Shown piece by piece: positions 13,872 through 23,709 of a stretch of DNA of 50,789 nucleotides. Source of the stretch: Colwellia sp. 75C3 (GTDB lineage: Bacteria; Pseudomonadota; Gammaproteobacteria; Enterobacterales; Alteromonadaceae); assembly GCF_002836255.1 (NCBI RefSeq), contig NZ_PJAU01000037.1:1-50789 (forward strand), read 5' to 3'. Numbering within the stretch: the first letter of the stretch is position 1; the number at the start of each line of letters is the position of its first letter. The translations under genes were made by a program, and so were the position numbers. Below the pieces are notes generated by a model. That model did not search any database, had not been told where the DNA came from, and saw only the letters and a program-made list of their open reading frames with translations.

Positions 13872-14909
13872 ATGGCTTTATTTGATTTACCTGATTTTGA
13901 TGACCACGAGCAAGTAGTTTATTGCAGTGATGATACAAGTGGACTAAAGGCTATTATTGCCGTACATAGTACCAAACTTGGTGCAGCTGTAGGTGGCTGT
14001 AGAATGTGGGATTATGCGAGTGACGAGGAAGCCCTTGTTGATGTGTTGCGACTATCAAAGGGCATGACATATAAAAATGCGATGGCTGGTCTTAAGATGG
14101 GTGGTGGGAAGTCTGTCATTATTGGCGATGCTAAAACACTTAAATCTGAAGCACTGTTCAAAGCTTTTGGTGAAGCATTAAATAGGCTCAATGGACGCTA
14201 CTTGAGCGCAGAGGATGTCAATATTACGACAAGTGATATCGCTATCGCAAATAGTGTGACCCCCTTCGTAACAGGTACCGAAGGTAAGAGTGGTAATCCC
14301 GCTCCCTTTACTGCCCTTGGCACATTTCTAGGTATCAAAGCCTCGGTAAAACATAAACTTAATCGTGATGATTTAACTGGTCTAAAAGTTGCTGTTCAAG
14401 GTCTAGGTAGCGTTGGATATGCTTTGTGTGAACACCTTCACAACGCTGGCGCAGAACTGATTATCACAGATATCAACCACGCAGCTTTAGACCTTGCCGC
14501 TACTGAGTTTAATGCTACGGTTGTTGGGTTAGACGAAATATACGATCAAGACGTTGATATTTATGCTCCTTGTGCACTAGGTGCCACTATCAATGATGAA
14601 ACATTAAGTCGTTTGAAAGCGAGTATTATCGCAGGCTGTGCAAATAATCAATTATCTGAGCCCCGCCACGATCAAGCACTAGTTGAGCATGGTATTTTAT
14701 ACGCGCCAGATTATGTAATTAATGCTGGTGGTATTATTAATGTCTCATTTGAAGATAATTACGATAAAGTAAAATCAACTGAAAAGGTTGGCGATATTTA
14801 TCACACCTTATTAGATATTTACGCTAAAGCTGATATTCAAAACAGACCTACTGGCATCATTGCTGATGAAATGGCACGTGAAATAATCAAAAATGGTGGT
14901 AAAACATAA
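13872..14909 (+). CDS. Leucine (branched-chain amino acid) dehydrogenase
   Basis: This NAD-dependent Glu/Leu/Phe/Val dehydrogenase deaminates branched-chain amino acids. The catalytic lysine lies in AMAGLKMGGGKSVI (about residues 74-87), and the Rossmann motif GLGSVG is near 180. The 345-residue length suits leucine dehydrogenase rather than the longer glutamate enzymes. A ribosome site GGAG lies before the ATG, and a terminator follows. It is a single-gene unit and probably feeds catabolism of amino acids. Confidence 0.9.
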   Translation: MALFDLPDFDDHEQVVYCSDDTSGLKAIIAVHSTKLGAAVGGCRMWDYASDEEALVDVLRLSKGMTYKNAMAGLKMGGGKSVIIGDAKTLKSEALFKAFGEALNRLNGRYLSAEDVNITTSDIAIANSVTPFVTGTEGKSGNPAPFTALGTFLGIKASVKHKLNRDDLTGLKVAVQGLGSVGYALCEHLHNAGAELIITDINHAALDLAATEFNATVVGLDEIYDQDVDIYAPCALGATINDETLSRLKASIIAGCANNQLSEPRHDQALVEHGILYAPDYVINAGGIINVSFEDNYDKVKSTEKVGDIYHTLLDIYAKADIQNRPTGIIADEMAREIIKNGGKT

Positions 14910-14940
14910 CCACGGTCGATGATCATAAATAACAGATAAT

Positions 14941-14968
14941 AAAAAACCAGCAATAAGCTGGTTTTTTT
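14941..14968 (+). terminator. Terminator between leucine dehydrogenase and purC
   Basis: Stem AAAACCAGC / GCTGGTTTT with loop AATAA has a T tail on the plus strand and an A run on the other side, so it can serve both convergent genes. Confidence 0.8.
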
Positions 14969-14989
14969 ATTGATTAACTATTTTACAAC

Positions 14990-16093
14990 TTAATCAATTA
15001 ACTGATATTGCTCACGCAAAATCGAAACAATTTCAGCTTTAGGGTTATCAGATAAAATTATTTTTTCACCGGTAATTTTTTCAGCGATATCGGTATAAGT
15101 TTTTGACACATCCATCAATACAGACAACGGCAACTTATTGTCACGTGCTAATGCTTCACGCTCATCCATACGATCCTTATTTAATAAAACATCTGGATCT
15201 GGAAAGTGTTTTAATAATAGCTGACGAAAGCCCTCTTTAGAGTTTTCAACAACATTGCCTGCACGATATTGTTCGCCGTCCCATATACGTGAAGAATCAG
15301 GTGTACCGACTTCATCCATATAAATTAGTTTGTCATCACCATTAACGTCTTTGACATAACCAAACTCAAATTTAGTATCAACAAATACTTGATCTATTTT
15401 TGATAAAGCGGCTGAAATAACATCAAAACCTTCGGTCAGTAGTTTTTCATAACGTGCGATATCACCGATAGATTTAAAGTTGAACGCTTCAAAATTATCT
15501 TCAATATTTTTTCGGGTAATATTCACATCATCAACTGCAGGAACGCCAGGAATACCTTCTAAAATACCTTTAGTAGAAGGTGTTTGCAGTAGTGATGTTA
15601 ATTTACTATCTTTTTCTAACCCTTCAGGTAATTCAATACCACAAAAGTCTCTTTCACCCTTAGTGTATGAACGCCACATTGAACCGGTAATATATTGACG
15701 ACAGATAGCCTCAATCATCACTGGCTTAGCTTTTTGCACAATCCATACAAATGGGTGTGGGATGTCTAAGATATGACTATCGGCTAGCCCTTGCTCTTTA
15801 AACAACTTAAACCAATGGTTTGATATAGCATTTAATGCTGCACCTTTACCTGGTACACCACGCATATCATTCTCACCTGACCAAATACAGTCAAAAGCTG
15901 AGATTCGGTCACTAATCACCATAATAGCTAATGAAGTATCACTTGGAACATCATAGCCCTTCTCTTCGATAAGACGTTTGCTATCTGTTGCTGTTAACCA
16001 ATAAACAGAGCGCACTTTACCGCTGTGTACCGGTGCATCAGTACGGATAGGAAGGTCGTTATTAACAGCTAAAACTTTATCAGCTAGATTCAT
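14990..16093 (-). CDS. purC: Phosphoribosylaminoimidazole-succinocarboxamide synthase
   Basis: PurC condenses CAIR with aspartate using ATP in purine synthesis. The 367-residue protein is the long form found in Vibrio, Shewanella and Colwellia relatives (the E. coli enzyme is about 237). Conserved segments include KVRSVYWL at the N-terminus, [28 protein letters not shown], and the metal/ATP region [17 protein letters not shown]. The C-terminal third is family-specific. It has its own promoter region, since the gap to rplT on the same strand contains a terminator. Confidence 0.94.
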   Translation of the reverse strand: MNLADKVLAVNNDLPIRTDAPVHSGKVRSVYWLTATDSKRLIEEKGYDVPSDTSLAIMVISDRISAFDCIWSGENDMRGVPGKGAALNAISNHWFKLFKEQGLADSHILDIPHPFVWIVQKAKPVMIEAICRQYITGSMWRSYTKGERDFCGIELPEGLEKDSKLTSLLQTPSTKGILEGIPGVPAVDDVNITRKNIEDNFEAFNFKSIGDIARYEKLLTEGFDVISAALSKIDQVFVDTKFEFGYVKDVNGDDKLIYMDEVGTPDSSRIWDGEQYRAGNVVENSKEGFRQLLLKHFPDPDVLLNKDRMDEREALARDNKLPLSVLMDVSKTYTDIAEKITGEKIILSDNPKAEIVSILREQYQLID

Positions 16094-16225
16094 ACTTAGT
16101 TCTCTTGATTATTTATTTTGGTTAAAGATTAAATATTTTCAGCATCTATAAAAATGCTGCTTAACTAAAGTTACTTAAGTTAGCGCTGAGTAATAACTTT
16201 AGTTAAACAGTATTCGCTTAAAAAT

Positions 16226-16256
16226 AAAAAGGACGCTATAAAGCGTCCTTTTTTTC
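16226..16256 (-). terminator. Terminator of the thrS-infC-rpmI-rplT operon
   Basis: Stem AAAAAGGACGCT / AGCGTCCTTTTT with loop ATAA lies about 40 bases after the rplT stop. Confidence 0.85.
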
Positions 16257-16294
16257 AAGCTTAGCTAATTTAGCTGAGCTTACATTCTATTTTC

Positions 16295-16654
16295 TTAAGC
16301 AGCTAAAGAAGCTTGCGCTTTTTCAACTAAGAACGTGAATGCTGCTTTATCGTATACTGCGATGTCAGCTAGGATCTTACGATCTATTTCAATAGAAGCC
16401 TTTTTAAGACCATTAATGAATTTACTGTAAGATAAACCATTTTGACGAGCTGCAGCGTTAATACGCGTAATCCAAAGCTGACGGAACTGACGTTTACGTT
16501 GACGACGATCGCGGTAAGCGTACTGACCTGCTTTAGTTACTGCTTGGTAAGCAACACGATAAACACGGCTACGTGCTCCGTAATAACCTTTAGCTTGCTT
16601 TAGAACTTTCTTGTGACGTGCACGAGCTTGTACACCACGTTTTACTCTAGCCAT
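16295..16654 (-). CDS. rplT: 50S ribosomal protein L20
   Basis: L20 is an early assembly protein of the large subunit and in E. coli represses the rpmI-rplT part of this operon by binding its mRNA. The 119-residue basic sequence ([19 protein letters not shown]) is unmistakable and of normal length. It lies 16 bases after rpmI. Confidence 0.98.
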   Translation of the reverse strand: MARVKRGVQARARHKKVLKQAKGYYGARSRVYRVAYQAVTKAGQYAYRDRRQRKRQFRQLWITRINAAARQNGLSYSKFINGLKKASIEIDRKILADIAVYDKAAFTFLVEKAQASLAA

Positions 16655-16670
16655 TTTCTATATCTCCTAA

Positions 16671-16865
16671 TTAACCGTGACGTAAAAGTTTTTTAACTGA
16701 CTTAATGTCAGATGCGGCGATCATGCATTTAGCACGAAGATGACGCTTAACTTTAGTACGACGCTTAGTCAAGATATGACGAAGGCCAGCTTGTTTGAAC
16801 TTGTAGCCATTGGCTGTTTTTTTAAAGCGCTTTGCAGCACCTTTATTCGTTTTCATTTTAGGCAT
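16671..16865 (-). CDS. rpmI: 50S ribosomal protein L35
   Basis: The 64-residue L35 begins [15 protein letters not shown]. The open frame extends 14 codons further upstream, but the family start is the ATG at 16865, and a ribosome site (GGAG about 8 bases before it) supports this. It lies between infC and rplT. A leader of about 170 bases between infC and rpmI could hold the L20 operator known from E. coli; I did not resolve its fold. Confidence 0.97.
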   Translation of the reverse strand: MPKMKTNKGAAKRFKKTANGYKFKQAGLRHILTKRRTKVKRHLRAKCMIAASDIKSVKKLLRHG

Positions 16866-17033
16866 GAGAATAACTCCGCATTTATACCCGTAGGTATTGC
16901 CAAACATTAAGTAGATAGGGCGAAAGTAACCAAGAAAACTTGAATACCTTACTTGTAAGCCTTAACTACAGCGTAAAGATAAAGTTGGTGTATAGGAGAT
17001 TTAAAAATCTCCTATTACTTATAAAACCAAGTT

Positions 17034-17585
17034 TTATCTATTTTTAGGGGCTAAGACCATCACCATTTGACGTCCTTCCGCACGACGCGGGAAGAACTCG
17101 AGCACTGTAAGCTCTTCTAAATCGTTTTTAACACGAGTAAGAAGCGCTAAACCTAGCTCTTGGTGGGCCATTTCACGGCCACGGAAACGTAAAGTTACCT
17201 TGACCTTATCGCCGCCTTCTAAAAAGCGTTTCAGGTTGCGTAGTTTTACCTGATAATCGCCTTCATCTGTACCAGGTCGGAATTTAATTTCCTTAACCTG
17301 AATTTGTTTCTGATTTTTACGTTGTTCTTTCTGCTCTTTCGCTTTTTCGTAGATAAATTTACCGTAATCCATCACACGACAAACCGGAGGCTTAGCAGTA
17401 GGGCTAATTTCAACCAGATCAACACCAGCGTCATCCGCTTGGTCCATTGCTTCATCTAATGTAACGATGCCACCAGGCTCTCCGTCAAACTTAATTAAAC
17501 GAATTTCGTTGTCTAGGATATCTGTAATTAACTCATTCAAACGATGAGCTGGCTCTTTACGCCCGCCTCGTTGTCCACCTTTAAT
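17034..17585 (-). CDS. infC: Translation initiation factor IF-3 (probable AUU start)
   Basis: IF-3 keeps the 30S subunit free and proofreads the start codon. The protein has the usual N- and C-domains ([16 protein letters not shown] linker region; [18 protein letters not shown]). Two starts are possible: ATG at 17591 or ATT at 17585, two codons later. After the ATT the text reads KGGQRGG, matching the E. coli IF-3 start, whose codon is the unusual AUU used for autoregulation. GGAGG lies only 3 bases from the ATG but 9 bases from the ATT, so I chose the ATT. The alternative adds two residues (MA). Confidence 0.9.
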   Translation of the reverse strand: MKGGQRGGRKEPAHRLNELITDILDNEIRLIKFDGEPGGIVTLDEAMDQADDAGVDLVEISPTAKPPVCRVMDYGKFIYEKAKEQKEQRKNQKQIQVKEIKFRPGTDEGDYQVKLRNLKRFLEGGDKVKVTLRFRGREMAHQELGLALLTRVKNDLEELTVLEFFPRRAEGRQMVMVLAPKNR

Positions 17586-17716
17586 AGCCATGTTCCTCCA
17601 AAGAACTCTTTAATCTATTTATTTAATCTCTGCCTTTATTCTATAGAATTATAGAAAAGGCAGACTATTTTGCTTTTATTATATTATCCGTTTAGTACTT
17701 TATCGTTATTTAAGTC

Positions 17717-19627
17717 TTACTGACGTGTTTTAACTTCATCAGATAACTTAGCAATAAAATCATCAACCGACATTTTTCCTAAATCTTCACCACTTCGAGT
17801 TCGAACGGATATTTCACCTGATTCCATTTCTTTGTCACCGACAACTAATAAATATGGAACTCGCTTCAAAGTGTGCTCGCGGATTTTAAAGCCTATCTTC
17901 TCATTTCTCAAGTCTAATTTTGCTCTAAAGCCATTTTCTTTTAGTTTTTTAACAACTTTCTCACAATATGGCGCTTGTTTATCAGTAATATTCATAATTG
18001 TGGTCTGAATAGGTGATAACCATGTTGGAAACTTGCCAGAGAATTCTTCGATTAAAATACCAATAAAACGCTCTAATGAACCTAAAATTGCTCGGTGAAT
18101 CATTACCGGAGTATATCTTTCGTTGTCTTCACCAACATAAGTTGCACCTAAACGCTCTGGTAAGGCAAAATCAAGTTGTACTGTTCCACATTGCCAAGCA
18201 CGACCTAAACAATCCATTAAAGTGAATTCTATTTTAGGACCGTAAAAAGCACCTTCACCTGGTAAGTATTCAAAAGCAATATTACTGTCTGTTAATGCTT
18301 GTGCTAAACCAGCTTCAGCTTTATCCCAAATTTCATCACTGCCAATACGATTTTCAGGACGAGTAGAAAGTTTAACAACAACATCTTCAAAGCCAAACGA
18401 GCCATAGACGTCATAGACCATTTCGATACATTTTTTCACTTCAGCTTGAACTTGTGATTCCATACAGAAAATATGAGCATCATCTTGAGTAAAGCCACGA
18501 ACGCGCATCAAACCATGTAAAGAGCCTGAAGGTTCATTACGATGACAACAGCCAAATTCAGCAATACGCAATGGTAAATCACGGTAAGACTTCAAACCTT
18601 GATTGAAAATTTGAACATGACCAGGACAGTTCATTGGTTTAATCGCGTATTCACGCTTTTCAGAGGTAGTAGTAAACATACCATCTGCATATTTGTCCCA
18701 GTGACCCGATTTTTCCCAAAGACTTCTATCCATCATCATTGGCGCTTTAACTTCGTCATAATCATATTCGTGTAATTTTTCACGAATAAATTTCTCTAAC
18801 TCAGTATAAATAGTCCAACCATCGTTATGCCAAAACACCATGCCTGGCGCTTCTTCTTGCCAATGGAATAAATCTAATGTTTTACCAATTTTACGGTGAT
18901 CACGTTTTTCAGCTTCAGCTAAACGTACTATATAAGCTTTAAGTTGCTTTTTATCAGCCCATGCTGTGCCGTAAATACGTTGCAACATTTTGTTATCTGA
19001 ATTACCACGCCAATAGGCACCAGCTACTTTCATTAATTTGAACTGATGACAATGACGCATGCTTGGTACATGAGGACCTCGACACATATCAATGTATTCT
19101 TGATGATGATATAAAGCCGGCGTATCAGTTTTCTCGATGTTTTCATCAAGAATTTGTAATTTGTATGTTTCACCACGTTCAGTAAACGCATCGTAAGCGT
19201 CTTGCCACGTACCTGTTTTCTTAACTACTTCATAACCCGTACGAGCAAGTTCTGTCATACGTTTTTCAATTTTGGCTAAATCGTCTTCAGTAATTGACTC
19301 TTCAAGGTCAATATCATAATAAAAACCATTTTCAATCGTTGGACCAATTGCCATTTTAACATCTGGGTATAACTGCTTAATAGCATGCCCTAATAAATGC
19401 GCACAAGAATGACGAATTATCTCAAGACCTTCGCTGTCTTTATTGGTGATAAGTTGCAAAGAGGCATCTTGGGTAATTAATTCGCACGCATCAACAAGGT
19501 TTCCGTCAATACGGCCAGCAATGGTTGCTTTAGCAAGACCAGGGCCAATATCAAGCGCAACATCCATTACAGATACAGCTTGTTCAAAAGAACGTTGAGA
19601 ACCATCAGGGAGAGTAATTACAGGCAT
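17717..19627 (-). CDS. thrS: Threonyl-tRNA synthetase
   Basis: This class II synthetase charges tRNA-Thr and edits serine. Domains in order: TGS (1-61), the editing domain with [10 protein letters not shown] at about 73-82, the catalytic core ([30 protein letters not shown]) and the C-terminal anticodon domain. The 636-residue length is normal. It heads the thrS-infC-rpmI-rplT operon. A terminator-like hairpin lies upstream (see 19744). Confidence 0.97.
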   Translation of the reverse strand: MPVITLPDGSQRSFEQAVSVMDVALDIGPGLAKATIAGRIDGNLVDACELITQDASLQLITNKDSEGLEIIRHSCAHLLGHAIKQLYPDVKMAIGPTIENGFYYDIDLEESITEDDLAKIEKRMTELARTGYEVVKKTGTWQDAYDAFTERGETYKLQILDENIEKTDTPALYHHQEYIDMCRGPHVPSMRHCHQFKLMKVAGAYWRGNSDNKMLQRIYGTAWADKKQLKAYIVRLAEAEKRDHRKIGKTLDLFHWQEEAPGMVFWHNDGWTIYTELEKFIREKLHEYDYDEVKAPMMMDRSLWEKSGHWDKYADGMFTTTSEKREYAIKPMNCPGHVQIFNQGLKSYRDLPLRIAEFGCCHRNEPSGSLHGLMRVRGFTQDDAHIFCMESQVQAEVKKCIEMVYDVYGSFGFEDVVVKLSTRPENRIGSDEIWDKAEAGLAQALTDSNIAFEYLPGEGAFYGPKIEFTLMDCLGRAWQCGTVQLDFALPERLGATYVGEDNERYTPVMIHRAILGSLERFIGILIEEFSGKFPTWLSPIQTTIMNITDKQAPYCEKVVKKLKENGFRAKLDLRNEKIGFKIREHTLKRVPYLLVVGDKEMESGEISVRTRSGEDLGKMSVDDFIAKLSDEVKTRQ

Positions 19628-19743
19628 GTTTTTTCCTTATTCAGTGGCGGCACACACGTAGCGTCGCTTGAGTTTTAATAGTTAAAAATAAGTGGTATTA
19701 GCTGCTGCATCTTGCAATCGCTTAATCATGTTCATCCTGAACA

Positions 19744-19766
19744 TAAAAAAGAGCATATAGCTCTTT
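19744..19766 (-). terminator. Terminator-like hairpin upstream of thrS
   Basis: On the minus strand, stem AAAGAGC / GCTCTTT with loop TATAT is followed by a T run, about 120 bases before the thrS start. It could end an unseen upstream transcript or act as a leader attenuator for thrS. The rest of the 374-base gap holds no gene that I can see. Confidence 0.45.
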
Positions 19767-20001
19767 GTTTAGAATTCGTTTTTTCTGCGGATGATTGTAA
19801 AAGCCTTACCCTTTTTAAACAAGGGTTTTCACAAGCTTTGACCAATTAAAGCATTTTAAGTCTTATGATAGGCAATACTATGGTTTAACCCAGCTATATA
19901 AGTAGGATAAATGACAAAGCGATAAGCACAGATCTACATAGCACTTTACAGGGAAATCAGTAATACTGATAACAATAGTACTTAATAACTAGCTGAGTTT
20001 A

Positions 20002-20727
20002 GTGAAAATATTTACCCTTTTAACAACGTTCCTGCTTTTTATCTCTCTATCCTTCGCACACGCCACAGAAAACCCATGGAAGTTATGGAAAAAGAACAGT
20101 TCACAAAGTGTCAGTTCTCGCCCCGCTATAATTGATGGCAATATTGACAAAAACCTCATCGAAATTAAAGCGACAGCAATAGTCCGCTCAAGCCTGTCTG
20201 GATTTTTAGTCTTTTTAAAAGATGTCGACAACACCCAAAACTGGTTAATTAATGCCCGTGAAAGCAAAGTAATTAAACAATACTCAGCGCAACAAAATAG
20301 CTTCTATATAAAGCTAACTAAAATTTGGCCATTACAACCAAGAATTTTAATACTAAATTCTCTATTTTGGCAAAACGATGACTTAAGTCTTGAGATAAAA
20401 TTAACAGATGAAGCAAACGTTGAAGACTACCTGCTTTCTTCTGTGAACAATTTCGACGATTATTTACAAGTAAAAACTCATAGCGCCCATTGGAAAATAA
20501 TACCGAAGCAATTAGAAGATGAAGGTAGCGGAATTGTTATTGAATATACTTTTATCGCTGATGGTCGGGGAGACACACCAAAGTGGTTGGCTGATCATTT
20601 TGCACTTAAGTCTATTTGGAAAAGTATACGTAATATTAGGCGTCAGTTACCACAAGAAAAATGGCAACAACAAACAGTTAAAGGTATTACTGAATTATCT
20701 ACAATACCTTTAACTGATAAACCTTAA
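20002..20727 (+). CDS. START-domain-like exported protein
   Basis: The 241-residue protein starts at GTG (20002), and residues 1-20 form a signal peptide (KIFTLLTTFLLFISLSFAHA). The mature part (SGFLVFLKDVDNTQNWLINA; IVIEYTFIADGRGDTPKWLA) resembles bacterial START/SRPBCC proteins that bind lipids or hydrophobic ligands. It is probably periplasmic. The C-terminal IRNIRRQL fits the final helix of that fold. The ligand is unknown. A single-gene unit. Confidence 0.65.
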   Translation: MKIFTLLTTFLLFISLSFAHATENPWKLWKKNSSQSVSSRPAIIDGNIDKNLIEIKATAIVRSSLSGFLVFLKDVDNTQNWLINARESKVIKQYSAQQNSFYIKLTKIWPLQPRILILNSLFWQNDDLSLEIKLTDEANVEDYLLSSVNNFDDYLQVKTHSAHWKIIPKQLEDEGSGIVIEYTFIADGRGDTPKWLADHFALKSIWKSIRNIRRQLPQEKWQQQTVKGITELSTIPLTDKP

Positions 20728-20742
20728 CGAATAACAACGAGA

Positions 20743-20791
20743 GCATCACCAATAACCAAGACATCAAAAGCTTAGTCAGATTTCAATCATC
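20743..20791 (+). repeat. 49-base direct repeat, copy 1
   Basis: Starts GCATCACCAATAACCAAGAC. The same 49 bases with one mismatch recur at 20987-21035, so the two copies bracket the palindromic element at 20806-20892. Confidence 0.85.
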
Positions 20792-20805
20792 CTGAATCCA
20801 TTCAT

Positions 20806-20892
20806 CGTCATTCCCGAGTTCTCTTGTCGGGAATCCATCGGCACAATAAAACCAAAAAACTGGATTCCCGATTAGACACTTCGGGAATGACG
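20806..20892. repeat. Palindromic intergenic repeat (CGTCATTCCCG family)
   Basis: Perfect 12-base ends CGTCATTCCCGA / TCGGGAATGACG enclose a spacer with a second pair around GGGAATCCA / CTGGATTCCC. This is the general form of a REP/MITE-like element seen in many proteobacteria. It is non-coding. Confidence 0.75.
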
Positions 20893-20986
20893 GCGAGAGT
20901 TTGGCGCTACCCATCTACAAGTAACTTAAGCCAAAATTGTTTACCGAAAATTCAACGAATTACGTTTATGTTACTTAGAGGATAAT

Positions 20987-21035
20987 GCATCACCAATAAC
21001 CAAGACATCAACAGCTTAGTCAGATTTCAATCATC
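20987..21035 (+). repeat. 49-base direct repeat, copy 2
   Basis: Second copy of the repeat at 20743-20791, with a single base difference. Confidence 0.85.
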
Positions 21036-21100
21036 GAATGATAAAGGCTTGGAAAATTAATGTAAATGGCTATTTAGTTAACCCCAGAGCTTGCTGTTAA

Positions 21101-21240
21101 CGTCATCTTCGAAGTCTCTGATCGGAACGTAGCATGGACGCTTCTTATTAGACAATGCAGGACGCATATTGTCCTGATCCATTGTCTTTTAGAAACTAGA
21201 TCCAGGAGAATGTGCATCCTGCATTCTATTCTAAGTAACT
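21101..21240. repeat. Dispersed repeat 'GTCATCTTCGAAGTCTCTG', copy 1
   Basis: Contains CGTCATCTTCGAAGTCTCTG, then a segment with CCAGGAGAATGTGC, and ends CTGCATTCT-ATTCTAAGTAAC. It differs from the other two copies by an inserted stretch with a small GCAGGACGCATATTGTCCTG inverted motif. Confidence 0.7.
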
Positions 21241-21379
21241 TAAAATTAAGTTGTTGATTTTTAGGCAAAGAACAAAAGTATAAACACCGTCATCTTCGAA
21301 GTCTCTGATCGAAGATCCATCACTCTTTATAAACTGGATCCAGGAGAATGTGCGTCCTGCATTCTCTAATAAGTAGCAT
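21231..21379. repeat. Dispersed repeat, copy 2
   Basis: Runs from CTAAGTAAC through TTGTTGATTTTTAG, CGTCATCTTCGAAGTCTCTG, CCAGGAGAATGTGC and CTGCATTCTCTAATAAG. It is collinear with the copy at 24716-24885, with which it shares most of its length, and is immediately followed by another CGGGAATGACG end. Confidence 0.7.
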
Positions 21380-21446
21380 CCATGCTACGGCCGATTAAAA
21401 CACCACGGGAATGACGTGCCTAAGCCAGATGCATAGGCACATTAAT

Positions 21447-23126
21447 TTACTGCTCTGCTGTAATCGCTAATGCCATTGCTTCAGCAATTTTAATACCATC
21501 AATACCAGCAGATAAAATTCCACCTGCATAACCAGCACCCTCGCCCGCAGGATACAAACCTTGTGTATTAAGACTTTGCAGACTCGCTTTATCACGGGTA
21601 ATTTGAATAGGTGATGAAGTGCGTGTTTCTACTGCGGTTAATGTTGCTTCCGCCATCGAGAAACCTTTAATTTTCTTATCAAAAGCCGGTAATGCTTCTC
21701 TAATAGCAGCGATAGCATAATCAGGTAAGGTTTCACTTAAATCACAGTAAGTAACACCGGGTTTATATGACGGAGCAACACTACCGTGATCGCCACTTTT
21801 ACGTCCTGCAAGAAAATCTCCTACAAGCTGTACCGGTGCATCATAATTTTCGCCACCCACTTTAAACGCTTTTTCTTCTAATTTACGTTGGAATTCCATA
21901 CCCGCAAGTACATAATCTCTATCTGAAGCAAATTCACTGGTGATGAAATCTTCCGGTTCAATACCAACAACAATAGCACTATTGGCATTACGTTCAAGAC
22001 GAGAGTATTGACTCATACCATTGGTCACTAAACGGCCTTCTTCCGAAGCAGCGGCAACAACAGTGCCCCCTGGACACATACAAAAACTATAAACCGAACG
22101 ACCATTACTACAATGGTGAACTAACTTATAATCTGCAGAGCCTAAAATTTCATTACCGGCATTATTGCCAAAGCGTGCTTCATCAATAACCGCTTGTTCG
22201 TGTTCAATACGAAAGCCAACAGAGAAGGGTTTTGCTTTCATGTAAACACCCTCATCAAATAACATACTAAAGGTATCACGAGCACTATGGCCAATGGCTA
22301 AAGCAATATGATTAGTCTCTATATGATCACCATTAGAGAGCGTTAAACCGGTAACTTTTTTGTTTTGGTAACCTTCAATGCCTTCTGCTGTACATTCATT
22401 ACCGTCAACATCAGTAAAGTGAATTTTATCAACACGCTGGTTAAATCGAACTTCACCGCCCAACTCAAAAATTTTAGCGCGCATTTTTTCAACCATGGTA
22501 ACTAATTTAAACGTACCAATGTGTGGCTTACTGACATAAAGAATTTCTTCTGGTGCACCCGCAGCAACAAACTCATGCAGAACCTTACGACTGTAATGCT
22601 TAGGATCTTTCACTTGGCTATAAAGTTTACCGTCTGAGAAGGTACCTGCGCCGCCTTCACCAAATTGCACATTTGATTCAGTATTAAGTATTTTTTTACG
22701 CCAAAAGCCAAAAGTATCTTTGGTACGTTGTCTTACTTCTTGACCACGCTCTAATACAATGGGATTAAAGCCCATTTGTGCCAATACTAAGCCAACAAAT
22801 AAACCACAGGGTCCCATACCAATAACAACGGGACGATTTTTAAGGTTCTTTGGTGCTTCACTAACAAATTTATAAGCCATATCTGGCGTTTCTTTTACTT
22901 GAGTATCATCGGTAAATGTTGCAAGCAGCGCTTCATTAACATCCGTTTCCACATCAAGGGTATAAATAAGGAAAATACAATTTTTCTTACGTGCATCATA
23001 ACCACGTTTAAACACGGTGAATTTTATTAACTGAACATCTTTAATGGCGAGTTTAGTTAAAATAGCTTGTTCAAGTTCGTGCTCTTGATGGTCAAGCGCG
23101 AGTTTAATATTGGTTAAACGAATCAT
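21447..23126 (-). CDS. FAD-dependent dehydrogenase of the COG2509 type
   Basis: The 559-residue flavoprotein has an FAD-binding Rossmann motif, VIGMGPCGLFVGLVLAQMG, near residue 97 after an N-terminal domain of about 90 residues. Conserved segments GEGGAGTFSDGKLYS and the C-terminal YPAGEGAGYAGGI(L)SAG region are typical of 'uncharacterized FAD-dependent dehydrogenases'. The substrate is unknown. It is divergent from the ferredoxin gene at 23274, with about 150 bases between the starts, so a redox partnership is possible but unproven. Confidence 0.85.
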   Translation of the reverse strand: MIRLTNIKLALDHQEHELEQAILTKLAIKDVQLIKFTVFKRGYDARKKNCIFLIYTLDVETDVNEALLATFTDDTQVKETPDMAYKFVSEAPKNLKNRPVVIGMGPCGLFVGLVLAQMGFNPIVLERGQEVRQRTKDTFGFWRKKILNTESNVQFGEGGAGTFSDGKLYSQVKDPKHYSRKVLHEFVAAGAPEEILYVSKPHIGTFKLVTMVEKMRAKIFELGGEVRFNQRVDKIHFTDVDGNECTAEGIEGYQNKKVTGLTLSNGDHIETNHIALAIGHSARDTFSMLFDEGVYMKAKPFSVGFRIEHEQAVIDEARFGNNAGNEILGSADYKLVHHCSNGRSVYSFCMCPGGTVVAAASEEGRLVTNGMSQYSRLERNANSAIVVGIEPEDFITSEFASDRDYVLAGMEFQRKLEEKAFKVGGENYDAPVQLVGDFLAGRKSGDHGSVAPSYKPGVTYCDLSETLPDYAIAAIREALPAFDKKIKGFSMAEATLTAVETRTSSPIQITRDKASLQSLNTQGLYPAGEGAGYAGGILSAGIDGIKIAEAMALAITAEQ

Positions 23127-23273
23127 TCTTTGAGATCCAGCATAGGAAGAGTAATATTTTTCACTATTTTACCTGTACGCCATCATTTTAGAAACAAGAG
23201 ATTGAATTTGCCCTCAACAAAGGTATGATCCACACCACTATTAAGACAAAAATTAACAGATTTAGATAAAGCC

Positions 23274-23609
23274 ATGGCATTTGTAGTAACTGATAACTGT
23301 ATATTATGTAAATACACTGATTGTGTCGCAGTGTGTCCAGCTGATGCCTTTTATGAAGGACCAAACTTTCTTGTGATAAGTCCTGACGATTGTATTGATT
23401 GTGACTTATGCCCTGTTGAGTGTCCTGCAGGGGCAATTTATCAAGAAGATGAAGTACCAGCAGACCAAAAAGAGTTTATTGAACTTAATGCCGAATTAGC
23501 AAAACACTGGCCTAGGATCACCGAAGTTAAGCCGCCGTTAGATGAAGCAAAAAAGTGGGATGGCATCACAGATAAAATTCAATATTTGGATATACAGTCA
23601 GACGACTAG
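23274..23609 (+). CDS. fdxA: Seven-iron ferredoxin FdxA
   Basis: The 111-residue protein matches the Azotobacter FdI type, which carries one 3Fe-4S and one 4Fe-4S cluster. The cysteine pattern is [14 protein letters not shown] in the first motif and [12 protein letters not shown] in the second. Its tail after residue 60 is the usual FdxA extension. It carries electrons in the cytoplasm; the partner is unknown, although a flavoprotein gene is its divergent neighbour. Confidence 0.93.
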   Translation: MAFVVTDNCILCKYTDCVAVCPADAFYEGPNFLVISPDDCIDCDLCPVECPAGAIYQEDEVPADQKEFIELNAELAKHWPRITEVKPPLDEAKKWDGITDKIQYLDIQSDD

Positions 23610-23709
23610 CCATCTAACAGGCTCATCTGCCACACAATCTATCGCTCTATAGGAAAGCAGCTATACTACATAAGATATAACATTAGGTATAATCACCTTG
23701 GAGATATCT

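Noticed and set aside
15480..15698. Plus-strand open frame inside purC
   Set aside because: It is antisense to a conserved gene with no ribosome site; a shadow frame.
16866..16907. 14-codon upstream extension of rpmI
   Set aside because: L35 proteins start MPKMKT, and a ribosome site lies before that ATG.
19628..19800. T-box riboswitch before thrS
   Set aside because: No T-box consensus or specifier loop is seen, and T-boxes are not typical of gammaproteobacteria.
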